Of a stretch of DNA of 64,000 nt, positions 1 to 9,473 are shown one piece after another. Origin of the DNA: Streptomyces sp. 135 (GTDB lineage: Bacteria > Actinomycetota > Actinomycetes > Streptomycetales > Streptomycetaceae). Every line of letters begins with the position of its first letter. Position 1 is the stretch's first letter. The stretch is from NCBI RefSeq assembly GCF_020026305.1, contig NZ_CP075691.1:3472001-3536000 (forward strand), read 5' to 3'. The position numbers were made by a program, and so were the translations under genes. The notes below the pieces were generated by a model. The model was not told where the DNA came from. It worked only from the letters and a program-made list of their open reading frames with translations, and searched no databases.

Positions 1-267
1 CGTACGCTGGTGCGGGCCGGAGCGGATCCTGAAGTGGGTGACGCCGCCGAGGCGTTGCTCGACCGGCTGCTCCGCATCCGCGTCACGGATCCCGTGCTGC
101 GGGCGGCCGGCATGTTCCCGGCCCGCCACCTCCGCAGCCTGGACGCGATCCACCTGGCGAGCGCCGAGTACCTGGAACACGCGCTCACGGCGTTCGTCAC
201 GTACGACAAGCGCCTGGCCGCCGCCGCGCTCGACCGCGGCCTCCCGGTCGAAGCGCCGGGCGCCTAG
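1..267 (+). CDS. PIN-domain toxin (VapC-like), C-terminal part
   Basis: The gene enters from outside the window; 88 codons are visible in frame 1 before the TAG stop. The visible end has the C-terminal layout of PIN-domain ribonucleases of type II toxin-antitoxin systems: LRSLDAIHLASA, whose Asp is one of the acidic metal ligands, then AFVTYDKRLAAAA, which supplies the last conserved Asp. VapC toxins are RNases of about 130 residues, so roughly the first 45 residues and any antitoxin gene lie upstream of the window. The gene ends tail to tail with the next minus-strand gene, sharing three bases. Confidence 0.75.
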   Translation, partial: RTLVRAGADPEVGDAAEALLDRLLRIRVTDPVLRAAGMFPARHLRSLDAIHLASAEYLEHALTAFVTYDKRLAAAALDRGLPVEAPGA

Positions 268-671
268 GACCCGGCCCTTCGGGCCCGCCCCTTCCCCAGC
301 TCGCACCAGACGGTCTTGCTGTCGGCCCCCTGCTCGACGCCCCAGCGCAGCGAGACGGCGTCCAGCAGGGCCAGGCCGCGCCCCGCCTCCTCGTCCCCGG
401 TGGCGTTGCGCATCACGGGCAGCACGCGGGGGTCGGGGTCCGTGACCGCCACGCGGATCCGCCCCGCACCGCCGCCGGTGATCCTCACGGTGACGGGGGT
501 GCCTTCGCCGAGGTGCCGGATGACGTTGCTGAGCAGCTCACTGGCGCAGAGGGCGAGGTCGGGGTGCGGGCCGTACGCGTCCAGGGCGCGGCGCAGTTCG
601 GGTACGGCCTTGGGGACGGCGAGCAGGGAGGTCTCGAAGTCGGGGGCGGTGGAGGGCTCTGGGTCGTACAT
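264..671 (-). CDS. ATP-binding protein, anti-sigma-factor kinase-like (HATPase_c_2)
   Basis: A 135-residue protein with a GHKL/HATPase fold of the RsbW/SpoIIAB type. The N-box is ELLSNVIRH (Asn49), followed by the strand and loop VAVTDPDPRVLP (about residues 75-85), and the glycine-rich ATP lid GRGLALLDAV (about 98-107). Proteins of this type in Streptomyces usually stand next to an XRE regulator with a DUF5753 domain and a DUF397 protein, exactly as here. The usual inference is partner-switching control of a regulator or sigma factor; the target cannot be read from the sequence. It starts at an ATG and is divergent from the XRE gene. Confidence 0.85.
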   Translation of the reverse strand: MYDPEPSTAPDFETSLLAVPKAVPELRRALDAYGPHPDLALCASELLSNVIRHLGEGTPVTVRITGGGAGRIRVAVTDPDPRVLPVMRNATGDEEAGRGLALLDAVSLRWGVEQGADSKTVWCELGKGRARRAGS

Positions 672-693
672 GGGGGTACGCCTTCCGGTGCGG

Positions 694-715
694 TGTGTGA
701 CGTTGCGGTCACACA
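694..715. promoter_or_regulatory. Inverted repeat, candidate operator between divergent genes
   Basis: TGTGTGAC, six bases, GTCACACA: two perfect 8-bp arms 23 bp upstream of the ATP-binding gene and 73 bp upstream of the XRE gene. The position fits autoregulation by the XRE protein, but that is inferred. Confidence 0.4.
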
Positions 716-787
716 GTGGCGTGGGGCGGCGTAGCGTGACAGGGGTTTGGGTTGCGCTGAGTAACTGGCGAATGGCGGTGGTGAGTT

Positions 788-1639
788 GTGCCCCCTCGTA
801 AGGATCCCGACGCGTCGGTGAGCGTGCCGGCCTTCTACGGCGCGGAGTTGCGCTTCAAGAGGGAGGCCGCGGGCCTCACGCTCGAACGGCTGGCCGAGGG
901 CAGCTACCGGGGTATCTCCTTCCTCAGCCAGATCGAGCGCGGTGAGCGTCGGATGCCGCTGGATCTGGCCCAGCACGTGGACGAACGGCTCGGGACGGAC
1001 GGCTTTTTCCAGCGCCGCTGTGAAGATGCGCGCAAGGCTCGGCAGGGTGGGCATGCGGAGTACTTCGCGGATGTGGCGGAGATGGAGCGGTACGCGGAGT
1101 CCATTGAGGACTGGGCGCCCATGCTTGTCCCCGGACTGTTGCAGACGCGGACCTACGCAGAGAGCGTCGTACGGACATCCCTGCCGTGGCTGCCGCCGGA
1201 AACCGTGGAGAAGCAGGTCAACGCCCGCATAAAGCGGGCGGAGCTGTGGCAGCGCGAAGAGCGTCCGGCCTTCTGGGTCATCCTGCACGAGCAGCTCGTC
1301 CGCAAGCCCCTTCTGGCTCCGCAGGAGATGTCGGCACAGCTGAGGCACATCCTGACGGTGGTCCGGTCCGTGCAGGGCGTTCTGCAGATCCTCCCGGAAA
1401 CGACGGCGGCACACCCGTTCATGATGGGCATGACCAGGACCATGACCTTCCCGGACGCCCCTCCCGTCGTGTACACCGAGGGTCTCCACAGCGGCCAACT
1501 CATCGACTACCCGCGGCTCGTGAAGGACTACCGAAGGTCGTACGATCTGCTCAGGGCCGCCGCACTGCCACCGGAGGCGTCCCTGGCCCTGATCGAGGCA
1601 GCCGCAGAGGATTACCGAAATGGCGACCAGCAACATTGA
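788..1639 (+). CDS. XRE-family helix-turn-helix regulator with DUF5753 domain
   Basis: A 283-residue protein from a GTG start. Residues about 11-65 form an XRE helix-turn-helix (GAELRFKREAAGLTLERLA, then SFLSQIERGERR as the recognition region). Residues about 95-270 match the DUF5753 effector region that follows this HTH in many actinobacterial regulators; the segment WAPMLVPGLLQTRTYAE is characteristic. These proteins are linked genetically to development and antibiotic production in Streptomyces, and often act together with the downstream DUF397 protein and an ATP-binding protein. The 3' end overlaps the DUF397 gene by 20 bases, which implies coupled translation. Confidence 0.9.
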   Translation: MPPRKDPDASVSVPAFYGAELRFKREAAGLTLERLAEGSYRGISFLSQIERGERRMPLDLAQHVDERLGTDGFFQRRCEDARKARQGGHAEYFADVAEMERYAESIEDWAPMLVPGLLQTRTYAESVVRTSLPWLPPETVEKQVNARIKRAELWQREERPAFWVILHEQLVRKPLLAPQEMSAQLRHILTVVRSVQGVLQILPETTAAHPFMMGMTRTMTFPDAPPVVYTEGLHSGQLIDYPRLVKDYRRSYDLLRAAALPPEASLALIEAAAEDYRNGDQQH

Positions 1640-1835
1640 CTTGAGCTCGACGCACTGGCGCAAGAGCTCCTACAGCAACGGCTCCGGAGGCGAATGCGTC
1701 GAGGTCGCCGACGGCCTCCCCGGTGTCGTCCCCGTCCGCGACTCCAAGGTCACGGACGGGTCCGTCCTGGTGATCCCGGCGGCCGCGTGGAGCCCCTTCG
1801 TCTCCGCCGTCACCACAGGTGAGCTGACCGCCTGA
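1620..1835 (+). CDS. DUF397 domain-containing protein
   Basis: A 71-residue protein made almost entirely of one DUF397 domain: HWRKSSYSNGSGGECVEVA near the N-terminus, then VRDSK and a short C-terminal strand region ending AAAWSPFVSAV. It starts inside the preceding regulator gene (20-base overlap), so the two are co-translated. DUF397 proteins of this size are small partners of XRE/DUF5753 regulators (BldB-related in broad terms); the biochemical role is unknown. Family assignment is firm, function is not. Confidence 0.9.
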   Translation: MATSNIDLSSTHWRKSSYSNGSGGECVEVADGLPGVVPVRDSKVTDGSVLVIPAAAWSPFVSAVTTGELTA

Positions 1836-1869
1836 CAGGAACACTGCCCGCGTGGCGCGCGGATCCAGG

Positions 1870-3072
1870 TCAGCGCAGGTTCTCGTCGGCGCGGGCGCTC
1901 CAGACCGCCAGTGCGGCCGCCAGGGCGCAGGCGCCGCCGAGCCACAGGACGCCCTGGAGGGTGAACGCGTCCACGATCAGGCCACCGGCCAGCGCGCCGA
2001 GGCCGATCGACAGGTTGAACACCGCCACCCACAGGGAGGAGGCCGCTTCCACCGCCTGCGGGGCCGCCTTGATCATCCAGGTCTGCAGGCCGACCGACAC
2101 GCCGCCGTACGCCAGACCCCAGACGATCAGCAAGAGGACACCGCCGACCGTCGTCCGGCCCAGCAGCAGGAAGAGCGGCATCGCGACCGCAAGGGACACG
2201 GCGGTGATCAGCACGCTCCGGTGCACCCTGCGCGCCAGCGCGGCGCCGGCGACAAAGTTGCCGATCATGCCTGCCGTGCCGAAGCCGAACAGCAGCGGAC
2301 CGACGAGTCGCTCGTCGATGCCCGACAGCTCCTGAAGTGTCGGGCTCACGAAGGTATAGGCCGCGAAGTGGCCGAAAACGATGAGGACCGTCGCGATGAT
2401 GCCGATGCGCACGCCGGGGTTGCGGAACTGCTCAGCCAGGAGACGCAGCCCGATGGCCTGCGGGGCGGCCAGCGACGGGAGCACGGCCAGCAGGGCGATC
2501 AGCGCGATGAGAGCCAGGCCGCTCATCGACGCGAAGGCGACGCGCCAGCCGGTGAGTTCACCGATCAGGGTGCCGAGCGGGACGCCGAACACGTTCGCGG
2601 CTCCGACGCCACCGAAGACGATCGCAGTGGCACGTGGCACGTTCTCGGTGGACACGAGCCGGACGGCCAGGCCGCTGGCGATGGCCCAGAAGCCACCGAT
2701 CGCCACCCCGACCAGCACCCGGGAGGAGACCAGGACGGTGAAGTTCGGCGCCATGGCCGATGCCACGTTGGCGAGGGTCATCAAGGCCATCAGCCCGAGC
2801 AGCAGGAGCCTGCGGTCCAGTGCGCCGACGAGTACCGGAACCACGGGTGCCGCGACCGCGGCGACCAGGCTGGGCACCGTCACCATGAGCCCGGCGGTCC
2901 CTTCGGAGACCGACAGCGCCGACCCCACGGAGGTCAGCAGGCCGATCGGCAGTTGCTCGGCGGTCACCAGCAGGAACGTTCCCAGGGCCACTGCGCTGAC
3001 CGCCAGCCAGTGATCTTTTCTTGGTGTCTGCGAGGCGCTCGCCAGGGCGGCGGACTGTTCTGCGGTCGTCAC
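1870..3072 (-). CDS. MFS transporter, drug-exporter type
   Basis: A 400-residue integral membrane protein with about twelve hydrophobic helices and the MFS signature GALDRRLLLLGLMAL between helices 2 and 3. Helix 4 begins SSRVLVGVAIGGFWAI, as in AraJ/chloramphenicol-exporter-like members. I chose the GTG start at 3072 because GGAGGAG stands six bases upstream; longer readings run into the divergent promoter. The gene faces a TetR regulator with two palindromes between them, the usual layout of a repressor controlling an efflux pump. The substrate is unknown. Confidence 0.88.
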   Translation of the reverse strand: MTTAEQSAALASASQTPRKDHWLAVSAVALGTFLLVTAEQLPIGLLTSVGSALSVSEGTAGLMVTVPSLVAAVAAPVVPVLVGALDRRLLLLGLMALMTLANVASAMAPNFTVLVSSRVLVGVAIGGFWAIASGLAVRLVSTENVPRATAIVFGGVGAANVFGVPLGTLIGELTGWRVAFASMSGLALIALIALLAVLPSLAAPQAIGLRLLAEQFRNPGVRIGIIATVLIVFGHFAAYTFVSPTLQELSGIDERLVGPLLFGFGTAGMIGNFVAGAALARRVHRSVLITAVSLAVAMPLFLLLGRTTVGGVLLLIVWGLAYGGVSVGLQTWMIKAAPQAVEAASSLWVAVFNLSIGLGALAGGLIVDAFTLQGVLWLGGACALAAALAVWSARADENLR

Positions 3073-3092
3073 CGGTGTCTCCTCCGTTCGTT

Positions 3093-3110
3093 TGGGAGCG
3101 TTCGCTCCCA
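3093..3110. promoter_or_regulatory. TetR operator copy 1
   Basis: Perfect palindrome TGGGAGCG-TT-CGCTCCCA, 20 bases upstream of the MFS start. It is matched by a second copy 20 bases further on, nearer the TetR gene. Confidence 0.65.
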
Positions 3111-3130
3111 TACGAAGGAGGACCATAGTA

Positions 3131-3147
3131 TGGGAGCGATCGCTCCA
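3131..3147. promoter_or_regulatory. TetR operator copy 2
   Basis: TGGGAGCG-AT-CGCTCCA. The core GGAGCGATCGCTCC is a perfect 14-bp palindrome that shares its arms with copy 1. It ends 21 bases before the TetR ATG, so it probably mediates autorepression. Confidence 0.65.
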
Positions 3148-3168
3148 CAAGTTCGGTAGAGTGGGGCC

Positions 3169-3774
3169 ATGGCACGCCCCCGACAGTTCGATGAGCAGGA
3201 CGCGGTCGTCAGAGCGACCGAGCTGTTCTGGCGACGCGGCTACCACGCCACCTCGGTGCGTGATCTGGGCGACGAGCTCAAACTCACGCCCAGCAGCCTG
3301 TACCGGACGTTCACCGACAAGCACACGCTGTTCTTGCGCGCGCTCGACCACTACCGGGCCACGGAGTCCGCTCAGGCCGAGCGGCTGCTCGATGCCGACA
3401 GCCGGCCGATCCGGCACGTGCTGCGGGACTGGATGCTGTGGCTGGTCACCTGCCCGCCCGACGGCGAGCCCGGTCGAGGCTGCTTCGTGGTCAACACCGC
3501 CACCGAACTCGGCACCACGGACGACCAGGTCAGTCAGCGGACCGAAGCCGCCTTCGAGGTCACCCGGCAGGCACTGCGCTCGCTGCTGCTCCAGGGGCGG
3601 CGCAAGGGCGAACTGCCCGCCGATCTCGACGTCGACGCCGCCGTGGAACTGCTGTTCACCACGGTCCTCGGGCTGCGGGTACGGGAACGCGCCGGCCACG
3701 ACCCCGCACGCCTGGCCACCGCGATCGACGTCGCGATGCGGGCCCTGGGGCCCACGCCGACGACACCCTCCTGA
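3169..3774 (+). CDS. TetR/AcrR-family transcriptional repressor
   Basis: A 201-residue protein with the N-terminal TetR HTH at about residues 9-55 (ATELFWRRGYHATSVRDLG, then LTPSSLYRTFTDKHTLF as recognition helix). The C-terminal ligand domain contains PGRGCFVVNTATELG, typical of the TetR_C_16/AcrR subgroup with a conserved GCF motif. It is divergent from the MFS exporter with two shared palindromes between them, so it most likely represses the exporter and itself until a ligand binds. The ligand is unknown. Confidence 0.9.
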   Translation: MARPRQFDEQDAVVRATELFWRRGYHATSVRDLGDELKLTPSSLYRTFTDKHTLFLRALDHYRATESAQAERLLDADSRPIRHVLRDWMLWLVTCPPDGEPGRGCFVVNTATELGTTDDQVSQRTEAAFEVTRQALRSLLLQGRRKGELPADLDVDAAVELLFTTVLGLRVRERAGHDPARLATAIDVAMRALGPTPTTPS

Positions 3775-3800
3775 CCACGGCTTCGGAAGTCACCCCCCCC

Positions 3801-4973
3801 TCAGGACACCCGCACGCCCCGCTGCCACACCCCACTGACCAACGGCACCCCCGGCCGATACGCCAAGTGCACATGGCTCGGGGCGTCCAGCAGGGCGAGG
3901 TCCGCGCGGGCGCCCTCGCGGAGTACGCCCACGTCGTCGCGCCGCAGCGCCGCCGCGCCGCCCGCCGTCGCCGACCAGATCGCCTCGTCCGGGGTCATGC
4001 CCATGTCCCGTACGGCCAGGGCGATGCAGAACGGGACCGAGGACGTGAAGGACGAACCCGGGTTGCAGTCCGTGGAGAGGGCCACCGTGGCGCCCGCGTC
4101 CAGGAGGCGGCGGGCGTCCGGCCACTCGGCCCGGGTGGAGAACTCCGCGCCCGGCAGGAGCGTCGCCACCGTGTTGCCCTGGGCCAGGGCGTCCACGTCC
4201 GCGTCCGTCAGATGCGTGCAGTGGTCCGCCGACGCCGCGTCCAGTTCCACCGCCAGTTGGACCCCGGGGCCGTACGACAGCTGGTTCGCGTGGATGCGGG
4301 GGTGCAGGCCCTTCGCCTTGCCCGCCGTGAGGATCGCGCGGGCCTGGTCGCCGTCGAACGCGCCCTTCTCGCAGAAGACGTCGATCCAGCGGGCGTGCGG
4401 GGCGCAGGCGTCCAGCATCTCGCCGGTGACCAGTCCGACATACGCCGCAGGGTCCTCCGCGTAGTCGGGGGAGACGATGTGCGCGCCGAGGAACGTGACC
4501 TCGTCCGTGTGGGCCGCCGCGATCCGCAGGGCGCGGGACTCGTCCTCCGTCGTCAACCCGTAGCCCGACTTCGTCTCGAAGGTCGTCGTGCCCTGGCGGA
4601 GTGCCTCCCGGAGGTAATGGACGACGTTCGCCTCCAGCTCCGCGTCCGTTGCCGCGCGCGTCGCCGCCACCGTCGTACGGATGCCGCCCGCGGAGTAGGC
4701 GCGGCCCGACATGCGGGCGTTGAACTCCTGCGTGCGGTCGCCCGCGAAGACGAGGTGGGAGTGGGAGTCGACGAAGCCGGGGATCGCGGCGCGGCCGTCG
4801 GCGTCGTGCACCGTGTCCGCCGCCGGGGCCTTCGCCGCCGGGCCCACCCAGGCGATGGTCCCGCCGTCCAGGACGACGGCGGCGTCCGTGAGCAGGCCCA
4901 GGGGGCTGCCGTCGCCCTGGGCGGGGTCGTTGGTGACGAGGCTCGCGATGTTGGTGACGACGGTGGTGGTCAT
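3801..4973 (-). CDS. hutI: Imidazolonepropionase
   Basis: A 390-residue amidohydrolase-superfamily enzyme that hydrolyses 4-imidazolone-5-propionate to N-formimino-L-glutamate, the third step of histidine breakdown. Metal ligands are visible in [14 protein letters not shown] (His71, His73), in [10 protein letters not shown] and in STDCNPGSS. The start at 4973 is preceded by GGAG seven bases away; an in-frame ATG twelve bases upstream lacks a good ribosome site. It is the last gene of the hut run, separated from hutF by 148 bases that carry a Streptomyces intergenic repeat. It converges on the TetR gene. Confidence 0.95.
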   Translation of the reverse strand: MTTTVVTNIASLVTNDPAQGDGSPLGLLTDAAVVLDGGTIAWVGPAAKAPAADTVHDADGRAAIPGFVDSHSHLVFAGDRTQEFNARMSGRAYSAGGIRTTVAATRAATDAELEANVVHYLREALRQGTTTFETKSGYGLTTEDESRALRIAAAHTDEVTFLGAHIVSPDYAEDPAAYVGLVTGEMLDACAPHARWIDVFCEKGAFDGDQARAILTAGKAKGLHPRIHANQLSYGPGVQLAVELDAASADHCTHLTDADVDALAQGNTVATLLPGAEFSTRAEWPDARRLLDAGATVALSTDCNPGSSFTSSVPFCIALAVRDMGMTPDEAIWSATAGGAAALRRDDVGVLREGARADLALLDAPSHVHLAYRPGVPLVSGVWQRGVRVS

Positions 4974-5027
4974 GGGGTGCTCCATGGGGGAGGGCGGGGG
5001 TTCGAGCGAGTTCCTTCCCCAAGCCCG

Positions 5028-5100
5028 CCCCTTCCCGAAACCGGGGCTCCGCCCCGGACCCCGCTCCTCAAACGCCGGAGGGGCTGGGAAAGCGGGCAAG
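5028..5100. repeat. Streptomyces-type GC-rich intergenic repeat
   Basis: The hutI-hutF gap contains a hairpin (CCGGGGC-TCC-GCCCCGG) followed by CTCCTCAAACGCCGGAGGGG, a sequence I recognise as a common dispersed intergenic element of Streptomyces genomes. It may act as an mRNA processing or attenuation site within the hut operon; that is inference. Confidence 0.55.
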
Positions 5101-5121
5101 GCGGCGGCCTTGGGGGGCCGG

Positions 5122-6468
5122 TCAATCTCTCAGCGCCGCCACCGCCTCCGCCAACGCCCCCGGCACGTCCGGAACCACCGCGTGCGCCCCGTCCCGTACG
5201 ACGACCCGGCCGCCGGCCACCACATGCCGGACGTCCGCCGCCGTCGCCGCGAAGACCGCCGTCTCGGCGGCCAGGCGCGGCACCGGGCCCGCCGTGCGGA
5301 CCGTGTCGAGGGCGACGGTGGTGAGGTCCGCCAGGGCGCCCGGTTCGATGGCGCCCGCGTCGGGCCAGCCGAGCGCCGCGTGCCCCGTGGCCGTCGCCGC
5401 ACGCAGCAGCGCGGCCGCCGTCCAGTGGCCTCGGGTGTGTGAGCGGAGGCGTTCGTTCAGTTCCATCGCTCGGGCCTCTTCGAAGAGGTCGATCACCGCG
5501 TGGCTGTCGCTGCCGAGCGACAGGGGGCTGCCCGCCCGCTCCAGGGCGACGGCGGGGCCGATGCCGTCCGCCAGGTCGCGTTCCGTCGTCGGGCACATGC
5601 ACGTGCCCGTCGTCGTGCCGCCGAGCAGCCCGATGTCCTCCTCCGTGAGGTGCGTGTTGTGGACGCCCGTGGTGCGCGGGCCGAGGACACCGTGGTCGGC
5701 GAGGAGCTGCGTGGGCGTGCAGCCGTGCACCGCCTGGCAGGCGTCGTTCTCCGCCGTCTGCTCGGAGAGGTGGACGTGCAGGGGTGCCTGCCGCTCCGCC
5801 GCCCACTGGGCGACCGTGCCCAGCTGCGCGGCCGGCACCGCCCGTACGGAGTGGATCGCCGCCCCGATCCGGGCGTGCGGGCGGTCCTTGAGCGCCGAGG
5901 CCCGCTCCGCCCACGCCTGCGCCGTGCCGTCGGAGAAGCGCAGCTGATGGCGGTCGGGCGCCTTGCCCCGCGTCGCGGAGAGCACTCCGGAGGCCACGTA
6001 CGCCGTGTCCAGGAGCGTGATCCGTACGCCCGCGTCCGCCGCCGCCTGGATCAGCGCCTCGCCCATCGCGTTGGGATCGGCGTAGGGGATGCCGCCCGGC
6101 CCGTGGTGGAGGTAGTGGAACTCCCCCACCGTCGTGATGCCCGCCAGCGCCATCTCCGCGTACACCGCCCGCGCGAGCGCGTGGTAGCTCTCGGGCGTCA
6201 GGCGGTCCGCCACCCCGTACATGACCTCGCGCCATGTCCAGAACGTGCCGGAGCCGACCTGGACGGTGCCGCGCAGCGCCCGGTGGAAAGCGTGCGAGTG
6301 GGCGTTGGCGAGGCCCGGGAGCGTCAGGCCGCGCAGGACCGTGGCACCCGGTGGGGGCGCCGCGACGTCCTTGCGGACGGCCGTGATCCGCTCGCCCGTC
6401 ACCTCCACCGCCACGCCCGGCTCGACGTGCGTGCCGAGCCAGGCGTGCTCCATCCAGTACGTCGTCAC
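5122..6468 (-). CDS. hutF: Formimidoylglutamate deiminase
   Basis: A 448-residue amidohydrolase that deaminates N-formimino-L-glutamate to N-formyl-L-glutamate plus ammonia. Metal-binding residues appear in [15 protein letters not shown] (His57, His59), [12 protein letters not shown] and [20 protein letters not shown], which are characteristic of HutF rather than HutI. The GTG start overlaps the TGA stop of the preceding amidohydrolase gene by four bases (GTGA), implying translational coupling. HutF defines the five-step histidine route, which needs a deformylase (HutG) to finish. No hutG is in the window. Confidence 0.93.
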   Translation of the reverse strand: MTTYWMEHAWLGTHVEPGVAVEVTGERITAVRKDVAAPPPGATVLRGLTLPGLANAHSHAFHRALRGTVQVGSGTFWTWREVMYGVADRLTPESYHALARAVYAEMALAGITTVGEFHYLHHGPGGIPYADPNAMGEALIQAAADAGVRITLLDTAYVASGVLSATRGKAPDRHQLRFSDGTAQAWAERASALKDRPHARIGAAIHSVRAVPAAQLGTVAQWAAERQAPLHVHLSEQTAENDACQAVHGCTPTQLLADHGVLGPRTTGVHNTHLTEEDIGLLGGTTTGTCMCPTTERDLADGIGPAVALERAGSPLSLGSDSHAVIDLFEEARAMELNERLRSHTRGHWTAAALLRAATATGHAALGWPDAGAIEPGALADLTTVALDTVRTAGPVPRLAAETAVFAATAADVRHVVAGGRVVVRDGAHAVVPDVPGALAEAVAALRD

Positions 6469-7703
6469 CTGCACGCCAGCCCTTCCAGTACGTCGGCCAG
6501 TGCGGTCACCCCGGCCAGGCAGTCGTCCTCGGCGGCGTACTCGGCCGGGGAGTGCGAGACGCCCGTGGGGTTCCGTACGAACAGCATGGCGGTCGGGATG
6601 GAGCCGGACAAAATACCCGCGTCGTGGCCCGCGCCCGTACCGAGGACCGGAATCGGCCGGTCGGCCTCCTTGCCGAGGATCCTGGCCAGCTCGTCGCGCA
6701 ACGCGTCCTCGAACTCCACCACCGGCGTGAAGGACTCGCGTACGACGTCGAGGTCGATGCCGTGCCGCTCGGCGTACTCCCGGGCGGCCTTCTCGACGCC
6801 CGTGACGACCGTGTCGAGGGTCGGCTGGTCGGCGGCGCGGGAGTCCAGCCAGCCGCGTACCAGGGACGGGATGGCGTTGACGCCGTTCGGCTCGACGGAG
6901 ATCTTGCCGAACGTGGCGACCGCGCCCGCGAGTTCGGCCTCGCGGCGGGCGGCGAGGACCGTCTCCGCGTACGTGAGCATCGGGTCCCTGCGGTCCGCCA
7001 GGCGGGTCGTGCCCGCGTGGTTGGCCTCGCCCCGGAAGTCGAAGCGCCAGCGGCCGTGCGGCCAGATGGCGGACGCGATGCCGACGGGGTCGCCCGTGAG
7101 GTCCAGGGCGCGGCCCTGCTCGACGTGCAGCTCCACGAACGCGCCGATGCGGGCCAGGCGTTCGGGGTCGGGGCCGATGCCGTACGGGTCGTAGCCCGCC
7201 GCCTCCATCGCCTGTGGGAGGGACACGCCGTCGCCGTCCCGCAGCTTGTGCGCCGCCTCGATGGTGAGCTGCCCGGCGGTGAGGCGGGAGCCCACGCAGG
7301 CCAGGCCGAAGCGGGCGCCCTCCTCGTCGCCGAAGTTGACGACGGCGAGGGGCTTGGTGAACCGCGCCCGGCGTGAGCGGAGTTCGTCCAGTGCCGCGAA
7401 GGACGAGACGACGCCGAGGGGGCCGTCGAAGGCGCCGCCGTCGGGTACGGAGTCCAGGTGCGAGCCGGTGACCACGGCGTCCCCGGCGGCCGGGTCGCCC
7501 AGCCACGCCCACTGGTTGCCGTTGCGGTCCAGCTCGTACGTCAGACCGCGGGTCTGCGCCTGGGACTTGAACCAGGCGCGGCAGTCGGCGTCGGCCCCGG
7601 TCCAGGCGTAGCGGCGGTAGCCACGGGAGCCGGCGTCCCGCCCGATGGGGGCCAGGTCCCGCCACATCTCCTGGAACGACGGCGCGGCGGCCTGCTCGCT
7701 CAC
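6465..7703 (-). CDS. M20-family amidohydrolase (annotated type: allantoate amidohydrolase)
   Basis: A 412-residue metallopeptidase-fold amidase of the allantoate amidohydrolase/N-carbamoyl-amino-acid hydrolase group. Metal-site motifs are [12 protein letters not shown] (His82), AFDGPLGV (Asp93), [19 protein letters not shown] and NHAGTTRL. It lies inside the hut operon with GTGA overlaps to both hutU and hutF. Allantoate metabolism does not fit that position. Inference: it removes the formyl group from N-formyl-L-glutamate, standing in for the missing HutG. The family call is firm; the substrate is unproven. Confidence 0.88.
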   Translation of the reverse strand: MSEQAAAPSFQEMWRDLAPIGRDAGSRGYRRYAWTGADADCRAWFKSQAQTRGLTYELDRNGNQWAWLGDPAAGDAVVTGSHLDSVPDGGAFDGPLGVVSSFAALDELRSRRARFTKPLAVVNFGDEEGARFGLACVGSRLTAGQLTIEAAHKLRDGDGVSLPQAMEAAGYDPYGIGPDPERLARIGAFVELHVEQGRALDLTGDPVGIASAIWPHGRWRFDFRGEANHAGTTRLADRRDPMLTYAETVLAARREAELAGAVATFGKISVEPNGVNAIPSLVRGWLDSRAADQPTLDTVVTGVEKAAREYAERHGIDLDVVRESFTPVVEFEDALRDELARILGKEADRPIPVLGTGAGHDAGILSGSIPTAMLFVRNPTGVSHSPAEYAAEDDCLAGVTALADVLEGLACR

Positions 7704-9364
7704 GCGCCGTCACCCTCCCGCATCGGAACCCGCACGCCCTTCTCGTCCGCCACGGACTCCGCGCTGTCGTACCCGGCGTCCACGTGCCGGATGACGCCCA
7801 TGCCGGGGTCGTTGGTGAGGACGCGGCGGATCTTCTCGCCCGCGAGCTTCGTGCCGTCGGCGACCGAGACCTGGCCCGCGTGGATGGAGCGGCCCATGCC
7901 GACGCCGCCGCCGTGGTGGAGCGAGACCCAGCTGGCGCCCGAGGCGACGTTCACCATGGCGTTCAGGAGCGGCCAGTCGGCGATCGCGTCGGAGCCGTCG
8001 AGCATGGCCTCCGTCTCGCGGTACGGGGAGGCGACGGAGCCGCAGTCCAGGTGGTCGCGGCCGATGGCCAGCGGCGCCTGGAGCTCGCCGGACGCCACCA
8101 TGTCGTTGAAGCGCTCGCCCGCCTTGTCGCGCTCGCCGTAGCCGAGCCAGCAGATGCGGGCCGGGAGGCCCTGGAAGTGGACGTGCTCGCCGGCCATCTT
8201 GATCCAGCGGTGCAGGGACTCGTTCTCCGGGAAGAGGTCGAGGAGCGCCTTGTCCGTCTTGTGGATGTCGGAGGCCTCGCCGGACAGCGCCGCCCAGCGG
8301 AAGGGGCCCTTGCCCTCGCAGAAGAGGGGGCGGATGTAGGCGGGGACGAAGCCGGGGAAGGCGAAGGCGCGCTCGTAGCCCGCGAGTTGGGCCTCACCCC
8401 GGATCGAGTTGCCGTAGTCGAAGACCTCGGCGCCCGCGTCCATGAAGCCGACCATGGCCTCGACGTGCCGCGCCATGGACTCACGGGCGCGGGTGGTGAA
8501 GCCCGCCGGGTCCTTCGCCGCGTACGTCTGCATGTCGTCGAAGTCGACGCCCACCGGGAGGTACGACAGCGGGTCGTGGGCGGAGGTCTGGTCCGTCACG
8601 ATGTCGATGGGCGCGGACTCGGCGAGCATGCGCGGCAGCAGGTCGGCGGCGTTGCCGAGCAGGCCGATGGAGAGCGGCCTGCGCTGGTCGCGGGCCTCGA
8701 CGGCGAGCTGGAGCGCGTGCTCCAGGGAGTCGGCCCGCACGTCCAGGTACTTGTGCTCGATGCGGCGCTCGATGGCGCGCGGGTCGCAGTCGACACAGAT
8801 CGCGACGCCGTCGTTCATGGTGACGGCGAGCGGCTGGGCGCCGCCCATACCGCCGAGGCCGGCGGTGAGGGTGATCGTCCCGGCGAGGGTGCCGTTGAAC
8901 TTCTTGGCCGCCACCGCCGCGAACGTCTCGTAGGTGCCCTGGAGGATGCCCTGCGTACCGATGTAGATCCACGAACCGGCCGTCATCTGGCCGTACATGG
9001 TCAGGCCGAGCTGCTCCAGGCGGCGGAACTCCTCCCAGTTCGCCCAGTCGCCGACCAGGTTGGAGTTGGCGATCAGGACGCGCGGCGCCCACTCGTGGGT
9101 CTGCATGACGCCGACGGGGCGGCCGGACTGGACGAGCATCGTCTCGTCCTGCTTCAGGGTCTTCAGCGTGCGGACCATCGCGTCGAAGGAGCGCCAGTCG
9201 CGGGCGGCCTTGCCGGTGCCGCCGTAGACGACGAGCTTGTCGGGGTGCTCGGCGACCTCGGGGTCGAGGTTGTTCTGGAGCATGCGCAGGGCGGCCTCCT
9301 GCTGCCATCCCAGGGCGCTGAGTTCCGTGCCGCGCGGCGCTCGTACGGGGCGGGGTCCTGACAT
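7700..9364 (-). CDS. hutU: Urocanate hydratase
   Basis: A 554-residue NAD-dependent urocanase converting urocanate to 4-imidazolone-5-propionate, the second step of histidine degradation. The NAD-binding stretch is [16 protein letters not shown], and the active-site region [18 protein letters not shown] carries the conserved Cys. Length and sequence are typical of the family. The ATG start has GAGGAGG nine bases upstream. It is the first gene of the minus-strand hut operon, behind a good promoter. HutH (histidine ammonia-lyase), which makes urocanate, is not in the window. Confidence 0.97.
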   Translation of the reverse strand: MSGPRPVRAPRGTELSALGWQQEAALRMLQNNLDPEVAEHPDKLVVYGGTGKAARDWRSFDAMVRTLKTLKQDETMLVQSGRPVGVMQTHEWAPRVLIANSNLVGDWANWEEFRRLEQLGLTMYGQMTAGSWIYIGTQGILQGTYETFAAVAAKKFNGTLAGTITLTAGLGGMGGAQPLAVTMNDGVAICVDCDPRAIERRIEHKYLDVRADSLEHALQLAVEARDQRRPLSIGLLGNAADLLPRMLAESAPIDIVTDQTSAHDPLSYLPVGVDFDDMQTYAAKDPAGFTTRARESMARHVEAMVGFMDAGAEVFDYGNSIRGEAQLAGYERAFAFPGFVPAYIRPLFCEGKGPFRWAALSGEASDIHKTDKALLDLFPENESLHRWIKMAGEHVHFQGLPARICWLGYGERDKAGERFNDMVASGELQAPLAIGRDHLDCGSVASPYRETEAMLDGSDAIADWPLLNAMVNVASGASWVSLHHGGGVGMGRSIHAGQVSVADGTKLAGEKIRRVLTNDPGMGVIRHVDAGYDSAESVADEKGVRVPMREGDGA

Positions 9365-9434
9365 GGGGCGGTGCCTCCTCGCGTGAAGCTGCTGTGACTG
9401 TCGTGGCTCTGCCGACTGTGACCTTGTTATTCAC

Positions 9435-9463
9435 ATCCTGATGGGCTGAATAGAGCTAGTCAA
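9435..9463 (-). promoter_or_regulatory. hutU promoter, housekeeping-sigma type
   Basis: On the minus strand TTGACT is followed after 17 bases by CAGGAT, a good -35/-10 pair 71 bases upstream of the hutU ATG. The spacer holds CTATTCAG, which also occurs just after the -35-like TTGACA upstream of the NCS1 permease, suggesting a shared regulator. Confidence 0.55.
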
Positions 9464-9473
9464 TAGCGAACGG

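Noticed and set aside
6465..7703. True allantoate amidohydrolase of purine breakdown
   Set aside because: No other allantoin gene is nearby and the gene is locked into the hut operon by four-base overlaps; kept only as a family name.
5122..7713. An 863-codon minus-strand frame suggesting a fusion of hutF with an upstream protein
   Set aside because: Only the last 448 codons are protein-like; the upstream part is the amidohydrolase gene read out of frame.
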